In this document: positions 22,601 to 31,708 of the stretch, piece after piece
Layout: the number at the start of each line of letters is the position of its first letter
How positions within the stretch are numbered: position 1 is the first letter of the stretch
NCBI GenBank assembly: GCA_035648735.1
Contig: DASRKX010000012.1
Span: 1-55,218 of the forward strand
DNA length: 55,218 nucleotides
Source: REEB95 sp035648735
Lineage (GTDB): Bacteria > Pseudomonadota > Alphaproteobacteria > ATCC43930 > CGMCC-115725
Reading direction: 5' to 3'
Translations under genes and position numbers: made by a program
The notes under the pieces: model-generated
What the model was told of the DNA's origin: nothing
Database searches by the model: none
What the model saw: the letters and a program-made list of their open reading frames with translations, nothing else

Positions 22601-23122
22601 TCAGCCGCCCGGATTCGGCACGGCGCGGTGCGCCAGCGCCAGCAGATAGCTGCCGATCGGGAAGCAGGCGGCGGTGATCAGCGTCTGCAGGATGAAGGAG
22701 CGCGGCTCGAGCCAGGTCGCCTGCAACAGGCTGACGAAGGCCCATTCGAAGAGCGCGGCGCCCGCCGCCAGCGCGAGAAAGCCCAGCCACAGGATGGGGA
22801 ACGGCCGCGGGATGAAGAATCGCCGCTGTCCGAGAAGGACAGTGCGGGCGAGGAGCAGCACCAGTGCCGTAAGCCCGACATAGATCGTGCCGTTCAGCAG
22901 GTCGAGCAACACGCCGATGAGGAATACCGCGCTCAAGGGGAGCAATTCGGGGCGATAGATCGTCCAGTGGAACACCGCCATCAACACGAAACTCGGCGCG
23001 ACGGCGCCGAAGGCGGGCAGATGAAACGGCACCAGCGACAGCAGCGCGAAAAAGAAGGTGGTGATCGCGGGCACCGACCTGGCAATGAACGCAAGGTCAC
23101 GCGGCCAGAATGCCACGACCAT
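22601..23122 (-). CDS. mreD: rod-shape determining protein MreD
   Basis: 173 residues, about five membrane segments, usual size. Features PELLPLSAVFLIGVLLDLLN and FHLPAFGAVAPSFVLM fit MreD. It is an inner-membrane part of the Rod complex, between MreC and PBP2. Starts 3 bp after mreC. Confidence 0.9.
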   Translation of the reverse strand: MVVAFWPRDLAFIARSVPAITTFFFALLSLVPFHLPAFGAVAPSFVLMAVFHWTIYRPELLPLSAVFLIGVLLDLLNGTIYVGLTALVLLLARTVLLGQRRFFIPRPFPILWLGFLALAAGAALFEWAFVSLLQATWLEPRSFILQTLITAACFPIGSYLLALAHRAVPNPGG

Positions 23123-23125
23123 GAC

Positions 23126-24010
23126 TCAGCGCGCCTTGTCGGCGGCGCTCGCCTTCGGCGCCCGGAGCAGGCGCGGCGCGGGGATGGCGGTCTCCGGCAG
23201 CACCCCGGGGAGGCCATAATTCACGATGCGGAGCACGTCCAGCCGCGCCAGATCGGCATAGGGCTCGACGCGAAGCTGGCTGCCATCGAGCGCGGCAATG
23301 CCCACCGGCAGGCCGGGCGGGAAGATGCCGCCGGCGCCGCTGGTGACGATGCGGTCGCCGGATTTCACCTCACCCTTGGGCTGGAGGTAGACGAGTTTCG
23401 GCTGGTCGCCGTTGTCGCCGTCGAGCACGGCGCGCTCGCGACTCCCCTCGAGAGTCACCGGGATATGAGAATTGATGTCCGTGAGCAGCAGTACGCGCGC
23501 GGTCCGCTCGCCGACTTCGATGACGCGACCGACGAGCCCTTCGCCGGTCATCGCCGCCTGGCCGCGCGCAACGCCGTCGCGCCGTCCGACATTGACCATG
23601 ACATTGCGCAGGAAGGCACCGCCCGAATCGGCGATGACCTCTCCCGTGACCGACGACACCGCATCCTGCGGCGCGAATTTGGTCAGATTGCGCAACTGCT
23701 CGTTCTCGGTCGCGAGCCGGCGCGCCGTCTCCTGCCATTGCAGCAGACGCCGGTTTTCCTCCCGCAATTGCTGGTTCTGGCGATAGGCCGCGAAGATGTC
23801 CTCGACCGAGGCGACGGCGTCGGCGGCGGTCGCGATGGGCTGCCCCGCCGCCTGCAGGATGGGCGCCATGGAATCGGCGAGCACGACACGGACGCGGTCA
23901 AATAACATGACGTCGGCCTTGCCGAGGACGGCAAGCATGGCCGACACGAAAATGAGGAACGGCAGAGTCAGCCGTTGCGCTACCGCCTTGACCGGAGCCG
24001 AAAGTCTCAT
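23126..24010 (-). CDS. mreC: rod-shape determining protein MreC
   Basis: 294 residues. One N-terminal membrane anchor (about residues 12-28), then a coiled coil (YRQNQQLREENRRLLQWQE, about 75-110) and the periplasmic beta domain with GRVIEVGERTARVLLLTDIN and GDRIVTSGAGGIFPPGLPVG. It links MreB inside to PBP2 outside. The 131 bp between mreC and mreB hold no gene that I can support. Confidence 0.93.
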   Translation of the reverse strand: MRLSAPVKAVAQRLTLPFLIFVSAMLAVLGKADVMLFDRVRVVLADSMAPILQAAGQPIATAADAVASVEDIFAAYRQNQQLREENRRLLQWQETARRLATENEQLRNLTKFAPQDAVSSVTGEVIADSGGAFLRNVMVNVGRRDGVARGQAAMTGEGLVGRVIEVGERTARVLLLTDINSHIPVTLEGSRERAVLDGDNGDQPKLVYLQPKGEVKSGDRIVTSGAGGIFPPGLPVGIAALDGSQLRVEPYADLARLDVLRIVNYGLPGVLPETAIPAPRLLRAPKASAADKAR

Positions 24011-24141
24011 GGGCGCCGACCGCTCCCTGAACCCATCTTATCTGCAATCAATCCGGCGCTAGTTCCCATCGCACCAGCTACCACCTAGGTTTTACACAGT
24101 AATTCCGGATTAGTACATGCTCCAGATGGCAAAAATGGGGC

Positions 24142-25182
24142 CTAATACATGCTGATCAGCACGTTTCGCAGGGTCTTCATTTCCTCGAGCGCGCGCCCGG
24201 TGCCGAGGGCGACACAGGACAGCGGGTCGTCGGCGATAGAGACCGGCAGCCCGGTCGAGTGGCGCAGCACGTAATCGAGATTGCCCAGCAGCGCGCCGCC
24301 GCCGGTGAGCACGATACCCTTGTCGACGATGTCGGCGGCAAGCTCGGGCGCGGTATTCTCAAGCGCGACCTTGACCGCCTCGACGATCGCGCCGACCGGC
24401 TCGGACAGGCTTTCGGCGATCTGGCGCTCGCTGATGATGATTTCCTTCGGCACGCCGTTCATCAAGTCGCGGCCCTTGATGTCCATGATGCGGCCTTCGC
24501 CTTCCTCGGGCATGCAGGCGGAGCCAATCTCCTTCTTGATGCGTTCGGCCGAGGATTCACCAACCAGCAGATTATGGTTGCGACGGATATAGGCGATGAT
24601 CGCCTCGTCCATCTTGTCGCCGCCGACGCGCACCGAGCGCGAATAAACGATGCCGCCGAGCGACAGGACGGCGACTTCGGTGGTGCCGCCGCCGATATCG
24701 ACGACCATCGAGCCCGTGGGCTCGGTGACCGGCAATCCGGCGCCGATCGCGGCCGCCATCGGTTCCTCGATCAGGAACACGCGACGCGCCCCGGCGCTCT
24801 CCGCCGATTCCTGGATGGCGCGGCGCTCGACCGCCGTAGAGCCCGACGGCACGCAGACGATGATCTGCGGGCTGGCGAAGCTCCGGCGGTTATGCACCTT
24901 GCGAATGAAATGCTTGATCATTTCCTCTGCAACCTCGAAATCCGCGATGACACCGTCGCGCAACGGCCGGATGGCCTGGATGTTGCCCGGCGTGCGGCCG
25001 AGCATCATCTTGGCCTCGTCGCCGACGGCGAGGACCTGCTTGCGGCCCTTGACGCTGGCAATGGCCACGACCGAAGGCTCGTTCAGGACGATGCCTCGAC
25101 CCTTCACATAAACGAGCGTATTCGCGGTGCCGAGGTCGATCGCCATATCGGCGGACAACATTCCCAACAGATTTCCGAACAT
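24142..25182 (-). CDS. mreB: actin-like cell-shape protein MreB
   Basis: 346 residues, usual length. Starts MFGNLLGMLSADMAIDLGTA with phosphate loop 1 (DLGTANTLVYVKGRGIVLNE), and has phosphate loop 2 VDIGGGTTEVAVLS and VLTGGGALLGNLD for adenosine. MreB filaments guide the sidewall elongation machinery under the membrane. It is the first gene of the mre operon, 37 bp after leuA on the same strand, so readthrough from leuA is possible. Confidence 0.97.
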   Translation of the reverse strand: MFGNLLGMLSADMAIDLGTANTLVYVKGRGIVLNEPSVVAIASVKGRKQVLAVGDEAKMMLGRTPGNIQAIRPLRDGVIADFEVAEEMIKHFIRKVHNRRSFASPQIIVCVPSGSTAVERRAIQESAESAGARRVFLIEEPMAAAIGAGLPVTEPTGSMVVDIGGGTTEVAVLSLGGIVYSRSVRVGGDKMDEAIIAYIRRNHNLLVGESSAERIKKEIGSACMPEEGEGRIMDIKGRDLMNGVPKEIIISERQIAESLSEPVGAIVEAVKVALENTAPELAADIVDKGIVLTGGGALLGNLDYVLRHSTGLPVSIADDPLSCVALGTGRALEEMKTLRNVLISMY

Positions 25183-25219
25183 CTTGATTGTTTAATTCCG
25201 AGATTGCGTCGCTGAACCG

Positions 25220-26806
25220 CTATGCCGAAAGCGCGGCGGGCGCGGTCTTGGCCCGCTTGGTGAGGAGCTTGTTGAGTGCGTGAATGTAGGCGCGCGCCGA
25301 GGATACCAGCGTGTCCGGATCGGCGCCCTGGCCGACGACGGACTTGCCGTTCTCCTCGAGGCGGACGGTGACTTCCGCCTGGGCGTCGGTGCCCTCGGTC
25401 ACGGCGTGCACCTGATAGAGCAGGAGGCGCGCCGTATGCGGTACCATCGCCTTGATGGCATTGAAGGTGGCGTCGACCGGGCCGTTGCCCTCGGTCTTGG
25501 CCTGCTGCACGGCGCCGTCGATCTCGAGCTCGAGCTCGGCCGTCTGCGGGCCCTTGGAGCCCGCGACCACCTGCAGCGAGACGAATTTGATGAGCTCGTC
25601 CGTGCGCTGAATCTCGTCATCGACCAGGGCGACGATATCTTCGTCATAGACGTCCTTCTTGCGGTCGGCGATCTCCTTGAAGCGGCGGAAGGCGTCGTTC
25701 ATGGCGTTGTCGCCGAGCTCGAACCCCAGCTCCTTCAGCTTCATCTTGAAGGCGTGGCGGCCAGAATGCTTGCCCATGACGAGGGTCGATTTGCTGACCC
25801 CGACCGATTCCGGCGTCATGATCTCATAGGTGCCGGCGTGCTTGAGCATGCCGTCCTGATGGATGCCGCTTTCATGCGCGAAGGCGTTGGCGCCGACGAT
25901 CGCCTTATTGGGCTGCACCACGAAGCCGGTGACCGCCGAGACCAGACGCGAGGCCCGGGTGATGAGTTCGGTCTTGATCCCGGTCGAATAGGGCATCAAA
26001 TCCTGGCGCGTCCGCAGCGCCATGACGATCTCTTCCAGCGCAGCGTTGCCGGCGCGCTCGCCCAGGCCGTTGATCGTGCATTCGACCTGGCGCGCGCCCG
26101 CCTGAATCGCGGCAAGGGAATTGGCGACGCCCAGGCCGAGATCGTTGTGGCAATGCACCGAGACCACCGCCTTGTCGATATTCGGCACGCGGTTCATCAA
26201 CATGCCGATGAGCGCGCCGAATTCCTCCGGCACGGCGTAGCCGACCGTGTCGGGGATGTTGATGGTGGTGGCGCCGGCCTTGATCGCGCTTTCGACCATC
26301 CGGCAGAGGAAATCGTGCTCGCTGCGCGAACCGTCCTCCGCCGACCATTCGACGTTGGGGCAGAGGTTGCGGGCATGCGATACGGCGTCGACCATCGTCT
26401 GATGGACGCGCTCCGGCTCCATCTGGAGCTTGTATTTCATGTGCAGCGGCGAGGTCGCGATCACGGTGTGGATACGCGGCCGCTGGGCATGCTGGAGCGC
26501 TTCCCAGGCACGATCGATATCGGCGCGCGCGCAGCGGGCAAGCCCGGCGACGGTGGATTTCGTGACACGCTTGGCGATCTCGCGCACCGCCTCGAAATCG
26601 CCATTGGAGGTGATCGGAAAGCCGGCCTCGATGACGTCGACGCCCATCTCCTCGAGGAGCAGGCCGATCTTGATCTTTTCCTCGAGATTCATCGATGCGC
26701 CCGGCGATTGCTCGCCGTCGCGCATGGTGGTGTCGAAAATGATGACGCGGTTCTTGCCCTGATCCTTGGCGGCGGCGGGCTTATTCGGGGAATTGCTGGC
26801 GCCCAT
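25220..26806 (-). CDS. leuA: 2-isopropylmalate synthase
   Basis: 528 residues from the ATG at 26806 (GAGG upstream); an in-frame ATG at 26821 is an alternative. The catalytic TIM barrel begins IIFDTTMRDGEQSPGA, metal-binding HCHNDLGLGVANS is in place, and the C-terminal LeuA regulatory domain with VTVRLEENGKSVVGQGADPD is complete, so feedback inhibition by leucine is likely. It makes the first committed step of leucine synthesis from acetyl-CoA and 2-oxoisovalerate, the latter from the ilv genes upstream. Confidence 0.96.
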   Translation of the reverse strand: MGASNSPNKPAAAKDQGKNRVIIFDTTMRDGEQSPGASMNLEEKIKIGLLLEEMGVDVIEAGFPITSNGDFEAVREIAKRVTKSTVAGLARCARADIDRAWEALQHAQRPRIHTVIATSPLHMKYKLQMEPERVHQTMVDAVSHARNLCPNVEWSAEDGSRSEHDFLCRMVESAIKAGATTINIPDTVGYAVPEEFGALIGMLMNRVPNIDKAVVSVHCHNDLGLGVANSLAAIQAGARQVECTINGLGERAGNAALEEIVMALRTRQDLMPYSTGIKTELITRASRLVSAVTGFVVQPNKAIVGANAFAHESGIHQDGMLKHAGTYEIMTPESVGVSKSTLVMGKHSGRHAFKMKLKELGFELGDNAMNDAFRRFKEIADRKKDVYDEDIVALVDDEIQRTDELIKFVSLQVVAGSKGPQTAELELEIDGAVQQAKTEGNGPVDATFNAIKAMVPHTARLLLYQVHAVTEGTDAQAEVTVRLEENGKSVVGQGADPDTLVSSARAYIHALNKLLTKRAKTAPAALSA

Positions 26807-27182
26807 GGGGCGTATCCTCATATTTCGGAGAAACGGTAGAGCCCTGGCGTTTAACCCCTCGAACGCGAGCGGGCCCTATGGCGCCCGCGCTCAGGGGCCG
26901 CTAAGTCGCAGCTTCCCGTCGTTCCCCCGCGCGCCATCGGCCGTGGCGCAGGCAGACGCATTACGGCGCGAAAACGCCGATTTGCCCTTAATGCCTGCGA
27001 TCCGACCGACCATCTGCCCGCTCTTCCTTAACGACCTTGAAGACCGCCTTGGGCCGCGCGGCCCGGGGACCGCCCCGCGCCGACGATCCGCAAAAGACGA
27101 AAAAATCAAGGTCCACATTATGTTTATCCCGGAATCCCTTGATCTCGCAAGCCTTCTCTGGCGAGCCGGCGCCGGCACCCCG
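26807..27182. other. 376-bp gap between leuA and ilvC; leader hairpin, no gene
   Basis: No convincing coding region: one frame at 26891-27178 (minus) is Arg/Ser/Gly-rich and has no family likeness. A strong inverted repeat lies 45-70 bp before leuA (arms near 26854-26874 and 26883-26897, e.g. GCGGGC/GCCCGC within CCCCT/AGGGG). I see no Leu-codon-rich leader peptide and no T-run, so this is not a classical attenuator. The leuA promoter probably lies here. Confidence 0.4.
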
Positions 27183-28202
27183 TCAGTTCTTGGCCTTGTC
27201 GACGAGGCGATTCTGGCCGATCCACGGCATCATCGCGCGCAGCTTCTCGCCGACTTTCTCCACGTCGTGCTCAGCGCCGCGCTTGCGCATCGCCTTGAAG
27301 CTGGGCTGGCCCGCCGCGTTCTCCAATACCCAGTCGCGCGCGAAGCGGCCGGACTGGATGTCGTCGAGCACGCGCTTCATCTCCGCCTTGACGCGCGCAT
27401 CGATGATCCGAGGGCCGCGCGTGTAGTCGCCGTATTCGGCGGTGTTGGAAATCGAGTAACGCATGTTCGCGATGCCGCCCTCGTACATAAGATCAACGAT
27501 CAGCTTCACCTCGTGGAGACACTCGAAGTACGCCATCTCGGGCGCGTAGCCGGCTTCGACCAGCGTCTCGTAGCCCGCCATGATGAGAGAGGTCAGTCCA
27601 CCGCACAGCACGCATTGCTCGCCGAACAGATCGGTCTCGCATTCCTCGCGGAAGGTGGTTTCGATCACGCCGGCGCGGCCGCCGCCGATCGCCGAGGCGT
27701 AAGACAGCGCAATCTCGAGCGCGTTGCCCGATGGATTCTGCGCCACCGCGACAAGACACGGCACACCGCCGCCGCGCAGATATTCGGAGCGCACGGTGTG
27801 GCCCGGGCCTTTCGGCGCGATCATGAACACGTCGAGATCGGTGCGCGGATCGATCAGCTTGAAATGGATGCTCAACCCGTGCGCAAAGGCGATCGCGGTG
27901 TCAGGCCGCATGTTGGGCGCCAGGTCGTCGGCATAGAGCTTGGCCTGCAACTCGTCGGGTGTCAGCACCATGACGACATCGGCCCATTTGGCGCCATCGG
28001 CCGCTATCATGACCTGGAACTTCGCCGCCTCGGCCTTCTTCGCCGTGGCCGAGCCCTTTTTCAGTGCGACGCGCACCTCCTTGACGCCGCTGTCGCGCAA
28101 ATTCATGGCGTGGGCGTGGCCCTGGCTGCCATAACCGACGACGAGCACCTTCTTGCCCTTGATCAGATTCACGTCGGCGTCACGATCGTAATAAACACGC
28201 AT
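27183..28202 (-). CDS. ilvC: ketol-acid reductoisomerase
   Basis: 339 residues, class I (short) form. NADPH-binding VVGYGSQGHAHAMNLRDSG is near the N-terminus and metal ligands lie in the C-terminal knotted domain (ETLVEAGYAPEMAYFECLHE). It converts acetolactate and acetohydroxybutyrate for valine, leucine and isoleucine. Third gene of ilvBNC, 35 bp after ilvN. Confidence 0.97.
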   Translation of the reverse strand: MRVYYDRDADVNLIKGKKVLVVGYGSQGHAHAMNLRDSGVKEVRVALKKGSATAKKAEAAKFQVMIAADGAKWADVVMVLTPDELQAKLYADDLAPNMRPDTAIAFAHGLSIHFKLIDPRTDLDVFMIAPKGPGHTVRSEYLRGGGVPCLVAVAQNPSGNALEIALSYASAIGGGRAGVIETTFREECETDLFGEQCVLCGGLTSLIMAGYETLVEAGYAPEMAYFECLHEVKLIVDLMYEGGIANMRYSISNTAEYGDYTRGPRIIDARVKAEMKRVLDDIQSGRFARDWVLENAAGQPSFKAMRKRGAEHDVEKVGEKLRAMMPWIGQNRLVDKAKN

Positions 28203-28237
28203 ATTGTCCTCCAGAGGCGAAAGCGGCTTAAGGGTTA

Positions 28238-28750
28238 TCAGAATTCCGCGCCGCCGCGTGAAATTGCGACGACGCCGGTGCGGGAGACATCGACCAGCCC
28301 GAGCGGCGCCATAAGGCCGATGAAGGCATCCAGTTTTTCGGTCGAGCCGGTCATTTCGAAGATGAAGCTCTCGGCCGTCGAATCGACAACGCGGGCGCGG
28401 AAAATATCGGCGAGACGCAGACTCTCAATGCGCTGCTCGCCGCTGTTCGTCACCTTGATGAGCGCCAGCTCGCGCGCGACATGCGGCCCCTCTTCCGTCA
28501 GGTCGCGCACGGCGTGGACCGGCACGATGCGGTTCAGCTGCGCCTTGATCTGCTCGATGATCATCGGCGTGCCGGAGGTTACGATCGTGATGCGCGACAG
28601 GGTGTTTTTCCGGTCGACCTCGGCGACGGTCAGGCTTTCAATATTGTAGCCGCGACCCGAGAACAGGCCGATGACGCGCGCCAGCACGCCCGGCTCGTTG
28701 TCGACGAGCACGGCGACCGTATGGGTTTCGATGGTTTCGGCGCTGGTCAT
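28238..28750 (-). CDS. ilvN: acetolactate synthase small subunit
   Basis: 170 residues with an N-terminal ACT domain (HTVAVLVDNEPGVLARVIGL) and a second regulatory half. It binds valine and activates the large subunit; the naming as IlvN or IlvH is a matter of isozyme convention. 17 bp after ilvB. Confidence 0.94.
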   Translation of the reverse strand: MTSAETIETHTVAVLVDNEPGVLARVIGLFSGRGYNIESLTVAEVDRKNTLSRITIVTSGTPMIIEQIKAQLNRIVPVHAVRDLTEEGPHVARELALIKVTNSGEQRIESLRLADIFRARVVDSTAESFIFEMTGSTEKLDAFIGLMAPLGLVDVSRTGVVAISRGGAEF

Positions 28751-28767
28751 GGGAATGCGGCCGGCCC

Positions 28768-30546
28768 TCAGACGAGGACCATCCCCTCTTCGGAAACCGG
28801 GCCACTGGCCTTCCTGTCCTCGAGTCCGAGAATCATCTCATTATGCGCCGCACCCGATGGAATCATCGGAAAGCAGTTCTCGGTCTGATCGACCTGGACG
28901 TCGACGATCACCGCCCGGTCAACCGCGAGCATCTCCTTGATGACGCGATCGACATCGCCGGGCTTTTCCGCGCGCAGACCGACCGCGCCGAAGGCCTCCG
29001 CCAGCTTGACGAAATCGGGCAGCGCCTCGGAATAGCTCTCGGAATAGCGGCCGCCATGCATCAGCTCCTGCCACTGGCGGACCATGCCCATGTACTGGTT
29101 GTTGAGGATGAAGGCCTTCACCGGCAGGCGGTATTGGCAGATCGTCGACATTTCCTGGATGTTCATCAGGATCGAGGCTTCGCCGGCGATGTCGATGACG
29201 AGCGCCTCGGGGTGGGCGATCTGCACGCCCATGGCGGCGGGCAAGCCGTAACCCATGGTACCGAGACCGCCCGAGGTCATCCAATGATTGGGCCGGTCGA
29301 ACTTGAAGAGCTGCGCCGCCCACATCTGATGCTGGCCAACCTCGGTGGTGATGTAGACGTCCTTGTCGCGGGTCAGCGCATAGAGCCGCTCGATCGCGTA
29401 TTGCGGCTTGATGATCTTGTCGCTATTGCGATAGGCGAGCGAGTTGCGCGCGCGCCAAGCGGCAATCTCCTTCCACCACGGCGCGATCTTCTCGGGATCC
29501 GCCTTGAAGCCCTTGGCCTTGAGCGCCGCGATCAGCGCCGCCAGCGCTTCGGCGGCGTCGCCGATGACGGCAAGGTCGACACGCACGTTCTTGTTGACCG
29601 AGCTCGGGTCGATATCGAAATGGATTTTCTTGGCGCCGGGCGCGAAGGCGGAAACCCGCCCGGTGACGCGGTCGTCGAAGCGCGCCCCGACATTGATCAT
29701 CAGGTCGCAATCATGCATCGCGTTGTTGGATTCGAACGTGCCGTGCATGCCGACCAAGCCGAGATACTGCTTGTCCGACGCCGGAAAGGATCCGAGCCCC
29801 ATCAGCGTCAAGGTGACGGGAAAGCCGGTCATCTTCAAAAGCTCGCCGAACAACGCGCAGGCGCGTGGCCCGGAATTGATCAACCCGCCGCCGCCGTAGA
29901 ACAGCGGCTTCTTAGCCGCCATGATCATCTCGGCCGCGGCCGCGATGCGTGCGGGATCGGGTATGGTCTGCGGCCGATAGGATTTGTGCACCGCCGCCGG
30001 TTCCGGCGGCGTGTAGGGGCCGGGCGCGATCAGCACGTCCTTCGGCAGATCGACCACCACCGGGCCGGGCCGCCCGGTACGCGCGACGAGGAACGCCTCG
30101 TGCATGACGCGCGCGAGCTTGTTGATGTCCTTCACCAGGTAATTGTGCTTGGTGCAGGGCCGCGTGATGCCCGTGGTGTCGGCTTCCTGGAAGGCGTCGT
30201 TGCCGATGAGATGCGTCGGCACCTGTCCGGTCAGGCAGACTATCGGCACCGAATCCATCAGCGCGTCGGTGAGACCGGTGACGGCGTTCGTGGCGCCGGG
30301 CCCGCTGGTGACCAGCACGACGCCGACCTTGCCGGTGGAGCGGGCATAGCCCTCGGCAGCATGCACGGCGCCTTGCTCATGCCGCACCAGGATGTGGCGC
30401 AAGCGGTTCTGCTTGAACAAGGCGTCGTAGATCGGTAGCACGGCGCCGCCCGGATAACCGAAAACGACATCCACGCCCTGATCGACCAGGGCACGGATGA
30501 CGATCTCCGCTCCGGACAAAGTCTGCGGCTGTGCGTCGGCGGCCAT
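28768..30546 (-). CDS. ilvB: acetolactate synthase large subunit
   Basis: 592 residues from the ATG at 30546, with GGAGAGGAAG upstream. Domains in order: ThDP PYR domain (VVFGYPGGAVLPIYDALF, with the catalytic Glu in LVRHEQGAVHAAEGYAR), central FAD-type domain, and PP domain with VIDIAGEASILMNIQEMS where the usual GDGS reads GEAS. It condenses pyruvate to acetolactate. IlvI is an equal name. First gene of ilvBNC. Confidence 0.95.
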   Translation of the reverse strand: MAADAQPQTLSGAEIVIRALVDQGVDVVFGYPGGAVLPIYDALFKQNRLRHILVRHEQGAVHAAEGYARSTGKVGVVLVTSGPGATNAVTGLTDALMDSVPIVCLTGQVPTHLIGNDAFQEADTTGITRPCTKHNYLVKDINKLARVMHEAFLVARTGRPGPVVVDLPKDVLIAPGPYTPPEPAAVHKSYRPQTIPDPARIAAAAEMIMAAKKPLFYGGGGLINSGPRACALFGELLKMTGFPVTLTLMGLGSFPASDKQYLGLVGMHGTFESNNAMHDCDLMINVGARFDDRVTGRVSAFAPGAKKIHFDIDPSSVNKNVRVDLAVIGDAAEALAALIAALKAKGFKADPEKIAPWWKEIAAWRARNSLAYRNSDKIIKPQYAIERLYALTRDKDVYITTEVGQHQMWAAQLFKFDRPNHWMTSGGLGTMGYGLPAAMGVQIAHPEALVIDIAGEASILMNIQEMSTICQYRLPVKAFILNNQYMGMVRQWQELMHGGRYSESYSEALPDFVKLAEAFGAVGLRAEKPGDVDRVIKEMLAVDRAVIVDVQVDQTENCFPMIPSGAAHNEMILGLEDRKASGPVSEEGMVLV

Positions 30547-30665
30547 CTTCCTCTCCTCATTCCGCAACGGCGAAACGATCCCGTCGCCACCTCCTAGGCC
30601 CCTGGAAACGCAAGGGAAAGGCGGCTTTGAGCGGAATGCCAAAGCGAAAAAACCAACCTAGAGGC

Positions 30666-31628
30666 CTACTTAGGGGCGGTCAACAAAAACTGACGAATAA
30701 ATGCAAATATTTCAGGTAACATTCTTTCTGAAAATTGCTGCGATATCTCAAGTATCCTTAGTTTCTTTCCATTTTTCAGCCGATGCCGCAGCCAGGTGAA
30801 TTGGCGCTTCGCATAGCGGCGGGTCGCCTGCTGCGCCGCCGCAAGGGCTGCTTCGCGGGTGGATTCACCGCGCAGGAAGGCGGCGATCTCGCGCACCCCG
30901 ACCGCCTTCATCACCGGGAGATTCGGCGTCAGGCCGCGCGCCGCCAATACGCGCGCTTCATCGATTGCCCCGGCATCGAACATCGCCGCGAGCCGGGTAT
31001 CGATCGCGGCATAGAGGGCTGCGCGCTCGGGCAGCAAGATGATCGCGGCGGCGGCGGGATTCGCGTCGCGCCGTTGGCGCCGCTGCCATTCGGAGAGCGG
31101 CGCGCCGGTTCCGGTGACTACCGCATAGGCGCGGATGAGACGCTGCGTGTCGCCGGAATGCAGCTTCCTTGCCGCCTCCGGGTCGAGCGCGGCCAGCGCA
31201 TCGCGGAACGAGGCGCCGCCGAGACGCGCATGCAGTGCGGTTGCCGCCGCGACGATTTCGGGCGCGACCGCGGGCACCTCGGCGAGACCATCGAGCAGCG
31301 CCGACAGATAAAGGCCGCTGCCGCCGACCAGCAGGGGAGTGCGTCCGGCCACGCGTGCCTCAGCAATGGCGCCCTGCGCCAGATCGCGCCAGCGTCCGAC
31401 CGAGCAGCTTTCGGCGACGTCGATCATGCCGTAAAGCCGATGCGGCACCGCCGCCATTGCGGCGGCATCAGGCCGCGCCGTCAGCACGGCGAGGTCGCGG
31501 TAGACCTGCATGCTGTCGGCATTGATGATCGTGCCGGCGAACTCGCGCGCGAGATGCAGCGCCAGCTGCGACTTGCCGCTCGCGGTCGGCCCGGCGATGA
31601 CGACGACCGGCTGGTCAGGAGCGCTCAT
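30666..31628 (-). CDS. miaA: tRNA dimethylallyltransferase
   Basis: 320 residues. P-loop GPTASGKSQLALHLA at the N-terminus, INADSMQVYRDL with the catalytic-site Asp, and LVGGSGLYLSALLDGL. It adds dimethylallyl to A37 of tRNAs reading UNN codons. Same strand as ilvBNC, 119 bp upstream; divergent from serB with 80 bp between them. The last 20 residues (RMLPEIFAFIRQFLLTAPK) look unlike the family. Confidence 0.94.
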   Translation of the reverse strand: MSAPDQPVVVIAGPTASGKSQLALHLAREFAGTIINADSMQVYRDLAVLTARPDAAAMAAVPHRLYGMIDVAESCSVGRWRDLAQGAIAEARVAGRTPLLVGGSGLYLSALLDGLAEVPAVAPEIVAAATALHARLGGASFRDALAALDPEAARKLHSGDTQRLIRAYAVVTGTGAPLSEWQRRQRRDANPAAAAIILLPERAALYAAIDTRLAAMFDAGAIDEARVLAARGLTPNLPVMKAVGVREIAAFLRGESTREAALAAAQQATRRYAKRQFTWLRHRLKNGKKLRILEISQQFSERMLPEIFAFIRQFLLTAPK

Positions 31629-31708
31629 GGGCCGCGTTCTAGCATGGCGGCGCCCTGCGCGCCTTTGCCGGCCTTGCCTTTGCGGTGTGCCTCCCGGATA
31701 AGGGCCGC

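Noticed and set aside
26891..27178. A 95-residue minus-strand ORF between ilvC and leuA
   Set aside because: Composition is Arg/Ser/Gly-rich without domain, and no good ribosome-binding site was seen. It is more likely leader DNA.
30620..30665. Terminator of miaA (T6 on the minus strand)
   Set aside because: The bases before the T-run form only weak short pairs; not convincing.
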